The notes under the pieces are model-generated. The model was not told the origin of the DNA and searched no databases. It was given only the letters and a program-made list of their open reading frames with translations. Both the position numbers and the translations under genes were made by a program. A stretch of DNA of 64,000 bases, taken from positions 1,860,001 through 1,924,000 of the forward strand of contig CAVPQI010000001.1 of the NCBI GenBank assembly GCA_963707515.1. Direction: 5' to 3'. Each line of letters begins with the position of its first letter. Position 1 is the first letter of the stretch. Shown piece after piece: positions 1 through 7,229 of the stretch. Origin of the DNA: Sva-07 sp963707515. Lineage in GTDB: Bacteria > Actinomycetota > Acidimicrobiia > Acidimicrobiales > Ilumatobacteraceae.

Positions 1-964
1 CGCGCACCCAATCGGCACCGACCTGATGCGCCAGGCGCTCCGTGTCCAGCCCCAGATGGCGGTAGGTGGACAGGGCGGTGCGACTCGGCTGGGCGATCTG
101 CACCAGGTCGACGGCCTCGGGGTCGACGAGCCGGTGGCGGAACACCCGGTCGAGGGCCAACAGCCGCTCGGTGATGCCCTTGGTGTAGTCCATGCGGTCG
201 ACGCCGACGATCAGCGTGCGACCCGAGCGGACGACCCCGAGACGGTCGAGGAGCAGGTCGGCCACCGGCGTGGTCGCGGAGGTGCTCAGTGCATCCGGAT
301 CGATCGACACGGGCGAGACGACGATCCGCGACGACGTCGCTTCGCCGAGCAGGGCGGCCATCGCCTGGCGATCGCCGGGTGTCTGCAATCCGATCAGGTG
401 CGGTGCCCGCAAGGCGATCCGGATCTCGTCGGCGACCGGCAGCTCACCGACCGCCCGGTCGTCGAACGGGGTGTGGATCGACAGGCCGATGGTGACGTCG
501 GAGCGCCGGGCGGCGAGCGCGGCCGGGAGCAGCAACAGGTGGAAGTCGTGGATCCAGACCGTCGCACCGGGGGGCACACGGGCGGCGACGTTGTCGGCGA
601 ACTGCTCGTTGAAGGTGACGTAGTCGTCCCACCAGTGATCGTGCCATCGCACCCGGTCGGACATGCCGTGGAGCGCCGGCCACAGGGTCGAGTTGGCCAT
701 CCCGCCGATCGCTCGATCGGCGACGTCGGGTGCGATCTCGACCTGGAACAGTGGGCCGTGCGACCACGTCGGCAGATTGCCGTCGCCACCGACCGCCGCC
801 GCCGAGCCGAACCAACCGATACCGCCGCGCCGGACGAGCGTGTCGAGCGCCGTGACGAGGCCGCCAGGTGCGCGGTGCCAGCCCTCGCCGGGTGCCCACG
901 AGACCGGGAGCCGATTGGCGACCAGGTGCAGCTCGGGAATCGTGGTGTCGGACCGGTGCGCCAT
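1..964 (-). CDS. otsA: Trehalose-6-phosphate synthase (GT20), C-terminus cut by window edge
   Basis: Transfers glucose from UDP-glucose to glucose-6-phosphate in the cytosol, the first step of OtsA/OtsB trehalose synthesis. About 321 residues are visible of a family that is usually 450-500. The N-terminus has VANRLPV, then WIHDFHLLLLP near residue 115-125 (the OtsA VHDYHLLP region), SPVSIDP, and the UDP-glucose site VDRMDYTKGITERLLAL followed by LVQIAQPSR. ATG at 964 is chosen because VANRLPV follows within 15 residues, as in the family. The next gene upstream is on the same strand 87 bp away. The phosphatase partner, if adjacent, would be outside the window. Confidence 0.93.
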   Translation of the reverse strand, partial: MAHRSDTTIPELHLVANRLPVSWAPGEGWHRAPGGLVTALDTLVRRGGIGWFGSAAAVGGDGNLPTWSHGPLFQVEIAPDVADRAIGGMANSTLWPALHGMSDRVRWHDHWWDDYVTFNEQFADNVAARVPPGATVWIHDFHLLLLPAALAARRSDVTIGLSIHTPFDDRAVGELPVADEIRIALRAPHLIGLQTPGDRQAMAALLGEATSSRIVVSPVSIDPDALSTSATTPVADLLLDRLGVVRSGRTLIVGVDRMDYTKGITERLLALDRVFRHRLVDPEAVDLVQIAQPSRTALSTYRHLGLDTERLAHQVGADWVR

Positions 965-1051
965 ACGCAGAGCCCGACCTACCCGGGGTCCGGGGGCGAC
1001 CAAACCGTGCCGTGCGTCGCTGCGCCCGCCGCCACGGTTCGGCGGGTCCGA

Positions 1052-2008
1052 TCAGCCTCCGTCGACGAGCTCGTTGCGCAGCGGCTCACCGCGATGGAAG
1101 CGGGCCAGGTTGTCGATGAAGATCTCGACGACCCGCTGACCGGTGCCGCGGCTCGATCCCGAGCTGTGCGGGGTGATGATCACGTTCGGCAGGTCCCACA
1201 GATCGTCGGCGGCGGGCAGCGGTTCGGGGTCGAACACATCGAGGCCGGCACCGCCGAGACGGCCCGAGGCCAACGCCGCGGTGAGTGCCGCCTGGTCGAC
1301 GAGCTCGCCACGCCCGACGTTGACGAACAGCGCCCCGTCGGGCATCGCGGCGATCACGTCGGCGGACACGAGGTTGCGCGTCTCGTCGGTCAACGGCACG
1401 GCGAGGACGAGCGCATCATGGGTGGCGGCGACATCGAGCATCTCGTCGAGCGGACGGACCGCGCACGGCTCGTCGCCGCGGGCGCGGCGACGGACGATCG
1501 TCGGCCGCATGCCCAGTGCCGTCGTCAGGCGGACCACCTCGGCGCCGATCGGGCCGTACCCGACCACGGCGATGCTCCGGCCGCGCAGCTCGACGAACGG
1601 CTCGGGAGCCCATTCGTGGGCTGCCTGGGCACGCAGCAGTCGCGGCAGGTCGCGGCTCAGGGCGAGGAGGTACATCAACACGGTCGCGGCGATCGGCGGG
1701 GCGCTGGCCCCCGACGACGTGGTGACGCGGACCCCACGGTCGAGGAACATGCCGAACACCGGGCTGTCGACGCCGGCCGACATCGAGTGCAGCCACCGCA
1801 GGTTCGGCGCATCGAGCGCCACCCGCATGAACGCCGCGGCCCGCTCGGGCCAGGCGTCGCTGGAGAAGAAGGCGACGGTCAGCCGCTCGACGTCCTCCGG
1901 GGCAACCGCTTCGCCCGGACGCAGGGGGACGACGTCGACGCCGGGAGCGGCGGCGCGGATCGCCTCACCGTGGGCGTCGAGGATCGTGTCGGTGCAGAAG
2001 ATCGCCAT
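1052..2008 (-). CDS. D-isomer-specific 2-hydroxyacid dehydrogenase
   Basis: NAD(P)-dependent oxidoreductase of the D-2-hydroxyacid dehydrogenase family, 318 residues, the usual length. The nucleotide-binding loop GYGPIG is at residues 150-155, and the catalytic triad is visible as Arg233 (NVGRGE), Glu262 (DPEP) and His281 (TPHSSG). Substrate cannot be deduced; glyoxylate, hydroxypyruvate and phosphoglycerate-type enzymes share these residues. It lies 19 bp after the class III aminotransferase on the same strand, so the two are probably co-transcribed and may act on the same 2-oxo acid or aldehyde, which is an inference. Confidence 0.9.
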   Translation of the reverse strand: MAIFCTDTILDAHGEAIRAAAPGVDVVPLRPGEAVAPEDVERLTVAFFSSDAWPERAAAFMRVALDAPNLRWLHSMSAGVDSPVFGMFLDRGVRVTTSSGASAPPIAATVLMYLLALSRDLPRLLRAQAAHEWAPEPFVELRGRSIAVVGYGPIGAEVVRLTTALGMRPTIVRRRARGDEPCAVRPLDEMLDVAATHDALVLAVPLTDETRNLVSADVIAAMPDGALFVNVGRGELVDQAALTAALASGRLGGAGLDVFDPEPLPAADDLWDLPNVIITPHSSGSSRGTGQRVVEIFIDNLARFHRGEPLRNELVDGG

Positions 2009-2027
2009 GAACGACAGTGTCGCCCGA

Positions 2028-3395
2028 TCAGGCGAGCAGATCGGAGACGAACTCGCCGAACACGTCGGCGTAGCGCATCGCGTCGTCCTCGCCGTGCATC
2101 ACCGAGATCAGCCACTGCTCGTCGAGGCCGGGCGGCAGGAGGATGCCGCGGTTGATGCCGTGGATCCACTGGGCGAAGGCGAGATCGAAGTCGGTCGCCT
2201 TGTAGTCGCGGTAGTTGCGCACCGGCGTCGGCGACCACGTGATGCAGCCCTTGGCACCGAACTCGACGGTGTGGGCGGGGAGTCCGGCACGGTCGATGAT
2301 CCCCTGACAGGCCTCGACGAGCCGATGGTTGAGGGCGATCGCCGCCTGTGTCGTCTCCTCGGTGCAGGCCTCGGTGAGCGTCGCCTTGGCCGCCGCCATC
2401 ACCAACGGGTTGCCGTTGTACGTGCCGAGGTGGAGGACCTGACCGGTGGCGATCAGCTCCATGTACTCGGCCTTGCCGCCGAACGCGCCGACCGGGAAGC
2501 CGCCGCCGATCGACTTGGCGAGCGTCACCAGGTCGGGGGTGACACCGAGCTTCTTCGTCGCCCCACCGACGCCGGCGGTGATGCCGGTCTTCACCTCGTC
2601 GAAGATCAGCAACGTGCCGTACCGGGTGCACAGCTCGCGGACGGCTTCGAGGTAGCCGGGCTGCGGCAGGCAGATGCCGATGTTCTCCATCACCGGCTCG
2701 ACGATGAAGCACGCCACATCGCCCCCGGCGAGCGCCCGTTCGAGCGCCGCCGGGTCGTTGAAGGGGATGACGATGACGTCGTCGATCGTGCCCTGGGTGA
2801 TGCCGGCGGACTGCGGGACCGAGAACGGCGCGTCGGGTGGCCCGGCGCGGTCGATGGGCGGTTTGTTGGAGATCATCACCTCGTCGTGGTGGCCGTGATA
2901 GCCACCTTCGACCTTGACCAGCTTCTCCCGGCCGGTGACGCCACGGGCGAGGCGGATGGCGTCCATCGTCGCCTCGGTGCCCGAGTTCGTCGGCCGCCAC
3001 AGGGGGAAGCCGTACCGCTCACCGAGCAGCTCGGCGACCTCGGCGTCGAGCTCGCACGGCGTGACGTACAGCGTGCCGGCCTCGAGCTGTGCCTCGACGG
3101 CGCGCCGCACGGCCGGGTTGATGTGGCCGGCGAAGAGGGCGCCGAAGCCCATGTCGTAGTCGACGTACTCGTTGCCGTCGACGTCGATCATCCGCGAGCC
3201 GCTGGCGTGGCGGACGACGATCGGGTGAGGGTCGTACGCCTGGAAGCTCGACGGCACGCCCGCGGGGAGCACCTTGCGTGCCCGCTCGGTCGCCCGCTGG
3301 GACCCGATGGTCCGCTCGGCGTAGGTCACCAGCTCGCGCTGGGTGATCCGTTTGGCCCGGTGTGCGAGCTCGATGGTCGAGTCGGTCACGGACAT
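2028..3395 (-). CDS. Class III aminotransferase, glutamate-1-semialdehyde aminomutase-like
   Basis: PLP enzyme of fold type I, 455 residues. Visible signatures: SGTEA at 138-142, GGYHGH at 164-169, IFDEVKTG at 264-271 and the PLP lysine Lys294 in LAKSIGGGF. The motif set matches the HemL-like group, but the protein has an N-terminal extension and pairs with a 2-hydroxyacid dehydrogenase rather than haem genes, so I would not call it HemL. ATG at 3395 is preceded by GGGAAG about 8 nt upstream; the frame stays open further upstream without a better site. First gene of a probable two-gene operon, divergent from nitronate monooxygenase. Confidence 0.88.
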   Translation of the reverse strand: MSVTDSTIELAHRAKRITQRELVTYAERTIGSQRATERARKVLPAGVPSSFQAYDPHPIVVRHASGSRMIDVDGNEYVDYDMGFGALFAGHINPAVRRAVEAQLEAGTLYVTPCELDAEVAELLGERYGFPLWRPTNSGTEATMDAIRLARGVTGREKLVKVEGGYHGHHDEVMISNKPPIDRAGPPDAPFSVPQSAGITQGTIDDVIVIPFNDPAALERALAGGDVACFIVEPVMENIGICLPQPGYLEAVRELCTRYGTLLIFDEVKTGITAGVGGATKKLGVTPDLVTLAKSIGGGFPVGAFGGKAEYMELIATGQVLHLGTYNGNPLVMAAAKATLTEACTEETTQAAIALNHRLVEACQGIIDRAGLPAHTVEFGAKGCITWSPTPVRNYRDYKATDFDLAFAQWIHGINRGILLPPGLDEQWLISVMHGEDDAMRYADVFGEFVSDLLA

Positions 3396-3594
3396 CGTTA
3401 TCACTTCCCATGTTCGTCGGGCCGGCGTGCACCGGCGCGACCATCGTAGGCGGCCCGCGACCGGCGATCCGTCTCCCCGCGGACCTGGTTGGCTGTGCTG
3501 ACTCTGACCGGCTCCGGCTCGGGCTCCGGCCTCGGGCCGCCTCCGGCTGGCTCCAGCCCGGGTGAGCCGGCCCGACGTAGGCCACAATGGGCGG
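3396..3594. promoter_or_regulatory. Divergent intergenic region, aminotransferase / nitronate monooxygenase
   Basis: About 200 bp between two divergent starts. It holds a Shine-Dalgarno-like GGGAAG for the leftward gene and, for the rightward gene, CACAAT at 3583-3588 six bases before the ATG, which fits a leaderless -10 element. The middle is a run of GC-rich CGGCTC/CCGGCT direct repeats without an obvious function. Confidence 0.45.
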
Positions 3595-4740
3595 ATGAGG
3601 ACCGCCGCCACCGAGATGCTCGGGATCGAGTTCCCGATCTTTGCCTTCAGTCACTGTCGCGACGTGGTCGCCGCCGTGTCGCGCGCCGGGGGCCTCGGCG
3701 TGCTCGGCGCGGTCGCCCACTCCCCCGAGCAACTCGAGATCGACCTCGCCTGGATCGAGGAGGAACTCGGCGACCGACCGTACGGCGTCGATCTGATCGT
3801 CCCGGCGAAGTACGCCGGCGATGCCGACGGCGGGTACACGCTCGACGACATCCGTGCCCTGATCCCCGACACCCACCGCCAGTTCGTCGACGACATCCTG
3901 CGCCGCTACGACGTGCCGGAGTTCCCGGCGGACGAGACCCGCTCGTCGGGTCGTTCGACCGGCGGCCACAGCGGCGTCGCCCCGTTCAGTGCCGCGGCGG
4001 CCGGACCGCAGCTGGAGATCGCACTCGCCCACCGCACGGCGTTCGTCGCCAACGCCTTGGGCCCGCCTCCGCAGTTCCTCATCGATCGGGTGAAGGAGGA
4101 GGGCCGCTTGATCGGGGCGCTCGCCGGACGGCCGCAGCACGCCGAACGTCACCAGGCGGCCGGCGTCGACATCATCATCGCCCAGGGGTCCGAGGCCGGC
4201 GGGCACACCGGTGAGATCGGTTCGATGGTGCTGATCCCCGAGATCGTCGACGCCGTCGACATCCCCGTGCTCGGCGCCGGTGGCATCGGACGCGGACGGC
4301 AGATGGCCGCGGCGATGGCGCTCGGCGCGCAGGGTGTGTGGTGTGGCTCGGTGTGGTTGACCACCGACGAGGCCGAGACCCACCCGGTCGTCAAGCAGAA
4401 GTTCCTCGCCGCCACGTCCGCCGACACGATCCGCTCGCGGTCGCTGACGGGCAAGCACGCCCGCATGCTCAAGTCGTCGTGGACCGAGGAGTGGGATCGC
4501 CTCGACACGCCCGACCCGCTGGGCATGCCGCTGCAGCCGATCCTCACCAACGAGGCCCAGGCACGCATCAACCGTGCCGCTCACACGAAGGGCTCGGGTG
4601 CCGAGAAGCTGGCCAACTACTTCGTCGGTCAGATCGTCGGGTCGATGAACCAGCCGAAGTCCGCCGGCCAGGTCGTGATCGAGATGGTCGAGGAGTTCAT
4701 CGAGGCCGTCGAGTCGCTGGCCGCACAACTCGAGGTCTGA
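3595..4740 (+). CDS. Nitronate monooxygenase (2-nitropropane dioxygenase family)
   Basis: FMN-dependent TIM-barrel enzyme that oxidises alkyl nitronates; 381 residues. The FMN and phosphate loops are visible as QGSEAGGHTG near residue 197 and GAGGIGRG near 227, followed by GAQGVWCGSVW, in the order typical of the family. ATG at 3595 is chosen because a CACAAT element ends six bases upstream and homology begins at once (LGIEFPIFAFSH). Physiological substrate unknown; some family members are enoyl reductases or act in propionate-3-nitronate detoxification. Monocistronic, ended by a strong palindrome shared with the convergent gene. Confidence 0.9.
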   Translation: MRTAATEMLGIEFPIFAFSHCRDVVAAVSRAGGLGVLGAVAHSPEQLEIDLAWIEEELGDRPYGVDLIVPAKYAGDADGGYTLDDIRALIPDTHRQFVDDILRRYDVPEFPADETRSSGRSTGGHSGVAPFSAAAAGPQLEIALAHRTAFVANALGPPPQFLIDRVKEEGRLIGALAGRPQHAERHQAAGVDIIIAQGSEAGGHTGEIGSMVLIPEIVDAVDIPVLGAGGIGRGRQMAAAMALGAQGVWCGSVWLTTDEAETHPVVKQKFLAATSADTIRSRSLTGKHARMLKSSWTEEWDRLDTPDPLGMPLQPILTNEAQARINRAAHTKGSGAEKLANYFVGQIVGSMNQPKSAGQVVIEMVEEFIEAVESLAAQLEV

Positions 4741-4745
4741 GCGGC

Positions 4746-4782
4746 AGCGTGACAACAGGGGTCTGACCCCTGTTGTCACGCT
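4746..4782. terminator. Perfect 17-bp stem palindrome between convergent genes
   Basis: Arms at 4746-4762 and 4766-4782 are exact reverse complements around a 3-nt loop (CTG); the core is GACAACAGGGGT. It lies between the stops of nitronate monooxygenase and the VOC protein, so a bidirectional terminator is likely. No U-tract follows on either side. Confidence 0.8.
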
Positions 4783-4789
4783 CCGGCAG

Positions 4790-5905
4790 TCAGGCCGTGT
4801 CGTAGCCCGGTGCGGGTTCGCTGAGGCGGAAGGTGACGCCCTGGTCGTCCTCGCAGATCGCCTCGCGACCCGAGTCCCAGGCGTTGAGCTCGACGACCGT
4901 GCCGCCGGCAACGCGCACCCGCTCGACGGCGTCGTCGAAGTCGCGCACGGTGAACCACATCTGGATCTCGCCCGGTTCAGTGGAACCGAACTCGCTCTCC
5001 ACCGGGCGGATGCCGATCGGCATGTTGGTGTTCTCGACGTGGCGGCCACCGATCCGGTTCGGGTCCGAATACTCCCAGCGCAGCACCGTGCCGTAGAACG
5101 CTGCCGCCCGCTCGACGTCAGCGGTGCTGAGCGTCATGTAGTACGGCTCGGACGGACCGACACGGGCCGACGTCTCGGCGGCGTCGAACACGGGAGTGCC
5201 GACGTTCCACCGATGACCGAACGGGTCGACCATCCAGCAGTTGCGCGAGCCGTGCGCCAGCTCGATCGGCCGCTGCACGACGGCGCCGCCGCGAACGGCA
5301 CGCTCGACGAACTCCTCGACGGCGGCCACCTGCAACGAGATGCTCACCGAGGTGTGCGATCCGTCGCGCTCGGGCGCACGCACGCCCAGTTCGGGCGCCT
5401 CGTCGCTGAGGTAGAAGACGGCGCCGGAGATCTCGACCTCGGCGTGTCCGACGCGGCCCTCCCAGGGGATGACGTTGCTCACCGCGGCGCCGAAGTACTC
5501 CTGGTACCACTCGATCGCCGCGGTGGCGTCGTGCACACAGAGGTAGGGCGTGATCGCTTGGGTCATGATCGTGTTCCTTCGTTCGGTGGACGATGTCCGT
5601 TCGGGTGTTGGCTGTGTCGTTGCCGGCGGTGTCGTTGCTGGCTGTGTCGATGAGCGCGGTGTCGATGAGCGCGGTGTCGATGAGCGCGGTGTCGATGAGC
5701 GCGGTGTCGATGAGCGCGGCGTCGAACGGGGCGTGCCGCCGAGGTCGAAACGGACCTGACGTCGGTGGTCGCCCTTGGGTTCGAGGGCTCGCTCGAGGCG
5801 GCGGCGCAGGGTCTCGGCGAAGCCGCGGGGGACGCTGACGCGGTCGGAGTCGGCGAGCTGGCCGAGCTGCTCGAAGGGGTCGATGGCGGGCGAGTCGTGG
5901 TCCAT
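4790..5905 (-). CDS. VOC-domain (glyoxalase/PhnB-like) protein coupled to ECF sigma factor
   Basis: Two vicinal-oxygen-chelate modules, the second starting near residue 250 (YYMTLSTADVERAAAFYG), follow an N-terminal segment of about 50 residues (FEQLGQLADSDRVSVPRGF, then an Arg-rich helix) and a low-complexity linker built from STPRS repeats. The start at 5905 shares one base with the sigma stop (TGATG), which argues for translational coupling. A second in-frame ATG at 5566 has AAGGAA 7 nt upstream and would make a 258-residue protein starting MTQAITPYL directly with the VOC fold. Both starts are plausible. Enzymatic substrate unknown; a resistance or lyase role cannot be assigned. Confidence 0.75.
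   Translation of the reverse strand: MDHDSPAIDPFEQLGQLADSDRVSVPRGFAETLRRRLERALEPKGDHRRQVRFDLGGTPRSTPRSSTPRSSTPRSSTPRSSTPRSSTQPATTPPATTQPTPERTSSTERRNTIMTQAITPYLCVHDATAAIEWYQEYFGAAVSNVIPWEGRVGHAEVEISGAVFYLSDEAPELGVRAPERDGSHTSVSISLQVAAVEEFVERAVRGGAVVQRPIELAHGSRNCWMVDPFGHRWNVGTPVFDAAETSARVGPSEPYYMTLSTADVERAAAFYGTVLRWEYSDPNRIGGRHVENTNMPIGIRPVESEFGSTEPGEIQMWFTVRDFDDAVERVRVAGGTVVELNAWDSGREAICEDDQGVTFRLSEPAPGYDTA
5646..5720. repeat. Five tandem copies of a 15-bp unit inside the VOC linker
   Basis: Unit GTCGATGAGCGCGGT repeats five times, the last with one T to C change. On the minus strand it encodes STPRS in frame, so copy-number change would alter linker length without breaking the protein. Confidence 0.95.
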
Positions 5906-6468
5906 CAGCCGGTCACCTCGTCTCGCTCGTAGATCGTGCGGAAGCGTCGGCGCGCCCTGACCAGCAGGGTCTCCGTCGCCTCGACGGTCCGCCCGAGATG
6001 GTTGGCCACCTCCGGCACCGGCAGGCCGTCGTAGTAGCGCAGCACCAACGCGCTGCGGTGATGCGGGCCGAGCTCGTGCATGACGGCGCCGACGCGCTGC
6101 CGATCGAGAACGGCATCCCACGTCTCCTCACCGTTCAACCCGCCGACCGTCAACGGTGACGCCCCGGGAGGCAGCACCTCGTCGTCGAGTGGCGAGGTCG
6201 CCGGGCGGCGTGCCGTGCGGCGCCAGTGGTCGAGCAGCTTGTGGCGGGCGATGCCGATCAGCCACGCCACGGTGACCTCGTCGACGGCGTTGCGCTGCAC
6301 CTGCCCGACGGCGGCGAGGAAGGTGTCGGCGGTCAGGTCCTCGGTCAGCGCGTGATCGCGGCAGCGGGCACGCAGATAGCCGTAGACCTCACCGACGGCG
6401 TGGTCGTAGAGGGCGAGCAGGGTCGCCGCATGTGCGCTCGAACCACTCCCCATCTCCTCGGCCATCAC
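5905..6468 (-). CDS. ECF-type RNA polymerase sigma factor
   Basis: 187 residues with sigma-70 region 2 (LTEDLTADTFLAAV, then the WLIGIARHKLLDHWRR core-binding and -10 helix) and region 4 (LGPHHRSALVLRYYDGLPVPEVANHLGRTVEATETLLVRARRRF), the complete ECF layout. No anti-sigma gene is adjacent. Instead the stop overlaps the start of a VOC-domain protein. That pairing suggests the VOC protein, or its short N-terminal segment, could be the sensor or regulator, which is inference. Start is GTG at 6468; ATG at 6465 is equally possible. Confidence 0.9.
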   Translation of the reverse strand: MMAEEMGSGSSAHAATLLALYDHAVGEVYGYLRARCRDHALTEDLTADTFLAAVGQVQRNAVDEVTVAWLIGIARHKLLDHWRRTARRPATSPLDDEVLPPGASPLTVGGLNGEETWDAVLDRQRVGAVMHELGPHHRSALVLRYYDGLPVPEVANHLGRTVEATETLLVRARRRFRTIYERDEVTG

Positions 6469-6554
6469 GCTCCATCATCGTCACCGGCCCGCGAACTCCG
6501 ACACCCCCTGCGAGAGATTGTTCGACTCGGCGCAGCTGAATGTGGCGACCGGCC

Positions 6555-7229
6555 TCAGAACGAGCTCGTCCCGTCACCACCGAGCCCGGCCTCGCGAGCC
6601 CGGACGATCGCCTGTGCCCGGTCGACCACCTGCAGCTTGGTGAACACGTTGGAGAGGTGGTTGCGAACGGTCTTCGGCGACAGCCCCAAGCGGCGGGAGA
6701 TGCTGGTGTTGTCGAGGCCCCGGGCGACGAGGTCGAGAACCTCCCGCTCGCGGCCGGTCAGCTGCGGGAAGGCCAGGTTCTGCGACGACTGGGCGTCGGT
6801 CATGAACCCGACGGCGCGGGCGGCGACCTGCGAACCGAGCAGCACCTCGCCACGAGCGACGGCGTGCAGGGCGCGCTCGATGTCCTCGGGCGACGCACCC
6901 TTGAGGAGGTACCCACGGGCCCCGGCGCGTATGGCGGCGAAGACCGAATCGTCGTCGTCCATCATCGTCACCGCCAGCACGCCGATCTCGGGACGCGCGG
7001 CGACGATCCGTCGCGTCGCGTCGATACCCGAGCCGGCACCGAGATGGAGGTCCATCACCACCACGTCCGGCACCGTTGCCAGCGCCGTGTCGACGGCACC
7101 TTCGACGTCGGCCGCCTCGCCGACGACGTCGATCCCGTCGATCGAGCCGAGCAGGGCGATCATGCCCATCCGGAACACCGGATGGTCATCGACGACCACC
7201 ACTCGCAACGATCCGCGTTCATCGCTCAT
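6555..7229 (-). CDS. NarL/FixJ-type response regulator
   Basis: 224 residues: an N-terminal receiver with acidic pocket DD14-15, phospho-acceptor Asp60 (VVMDLHLG) and the switch/Lys region near residue 110 (GYLLKGASPEDIERAL). A C-terminal LuxR helix-turn-helix follows (LTGREREVLDLVARGL with SPKTVRNHLSNVFTKL). It overlaps the histidine kinase by 4 nt (ATGA), so the two are a translationally coupled two-component system. Target genes unknown. Confidence 0.94.
   Translation of the reverse strand: MSDERGSLRVVVVDDHPVFRMGMIALLGSIDGIDVVGEAADVEGAVDTALATVPDVVVMDLHLGAGSGIDATRRIVAARPEIGVLAVTMMDDDDSVFAAIRAGARGYLLKGASPEDIERALHAVARGEVLLGSQVAARAVGFMTDAQSSQNLAFPQLTGREREVLDLVARGLDNTSISRRLGLSPKTVRNHLSNVFTKLQVVDRAQAIVRAREAGLGGDGTSSF

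Noticed and set aside
26..2155. Rightward open frame of about 700 codons opposite otsA and the dehydrogenase
   Set aside because: Both opposite genes carry catalytic motifs; the frame has none.
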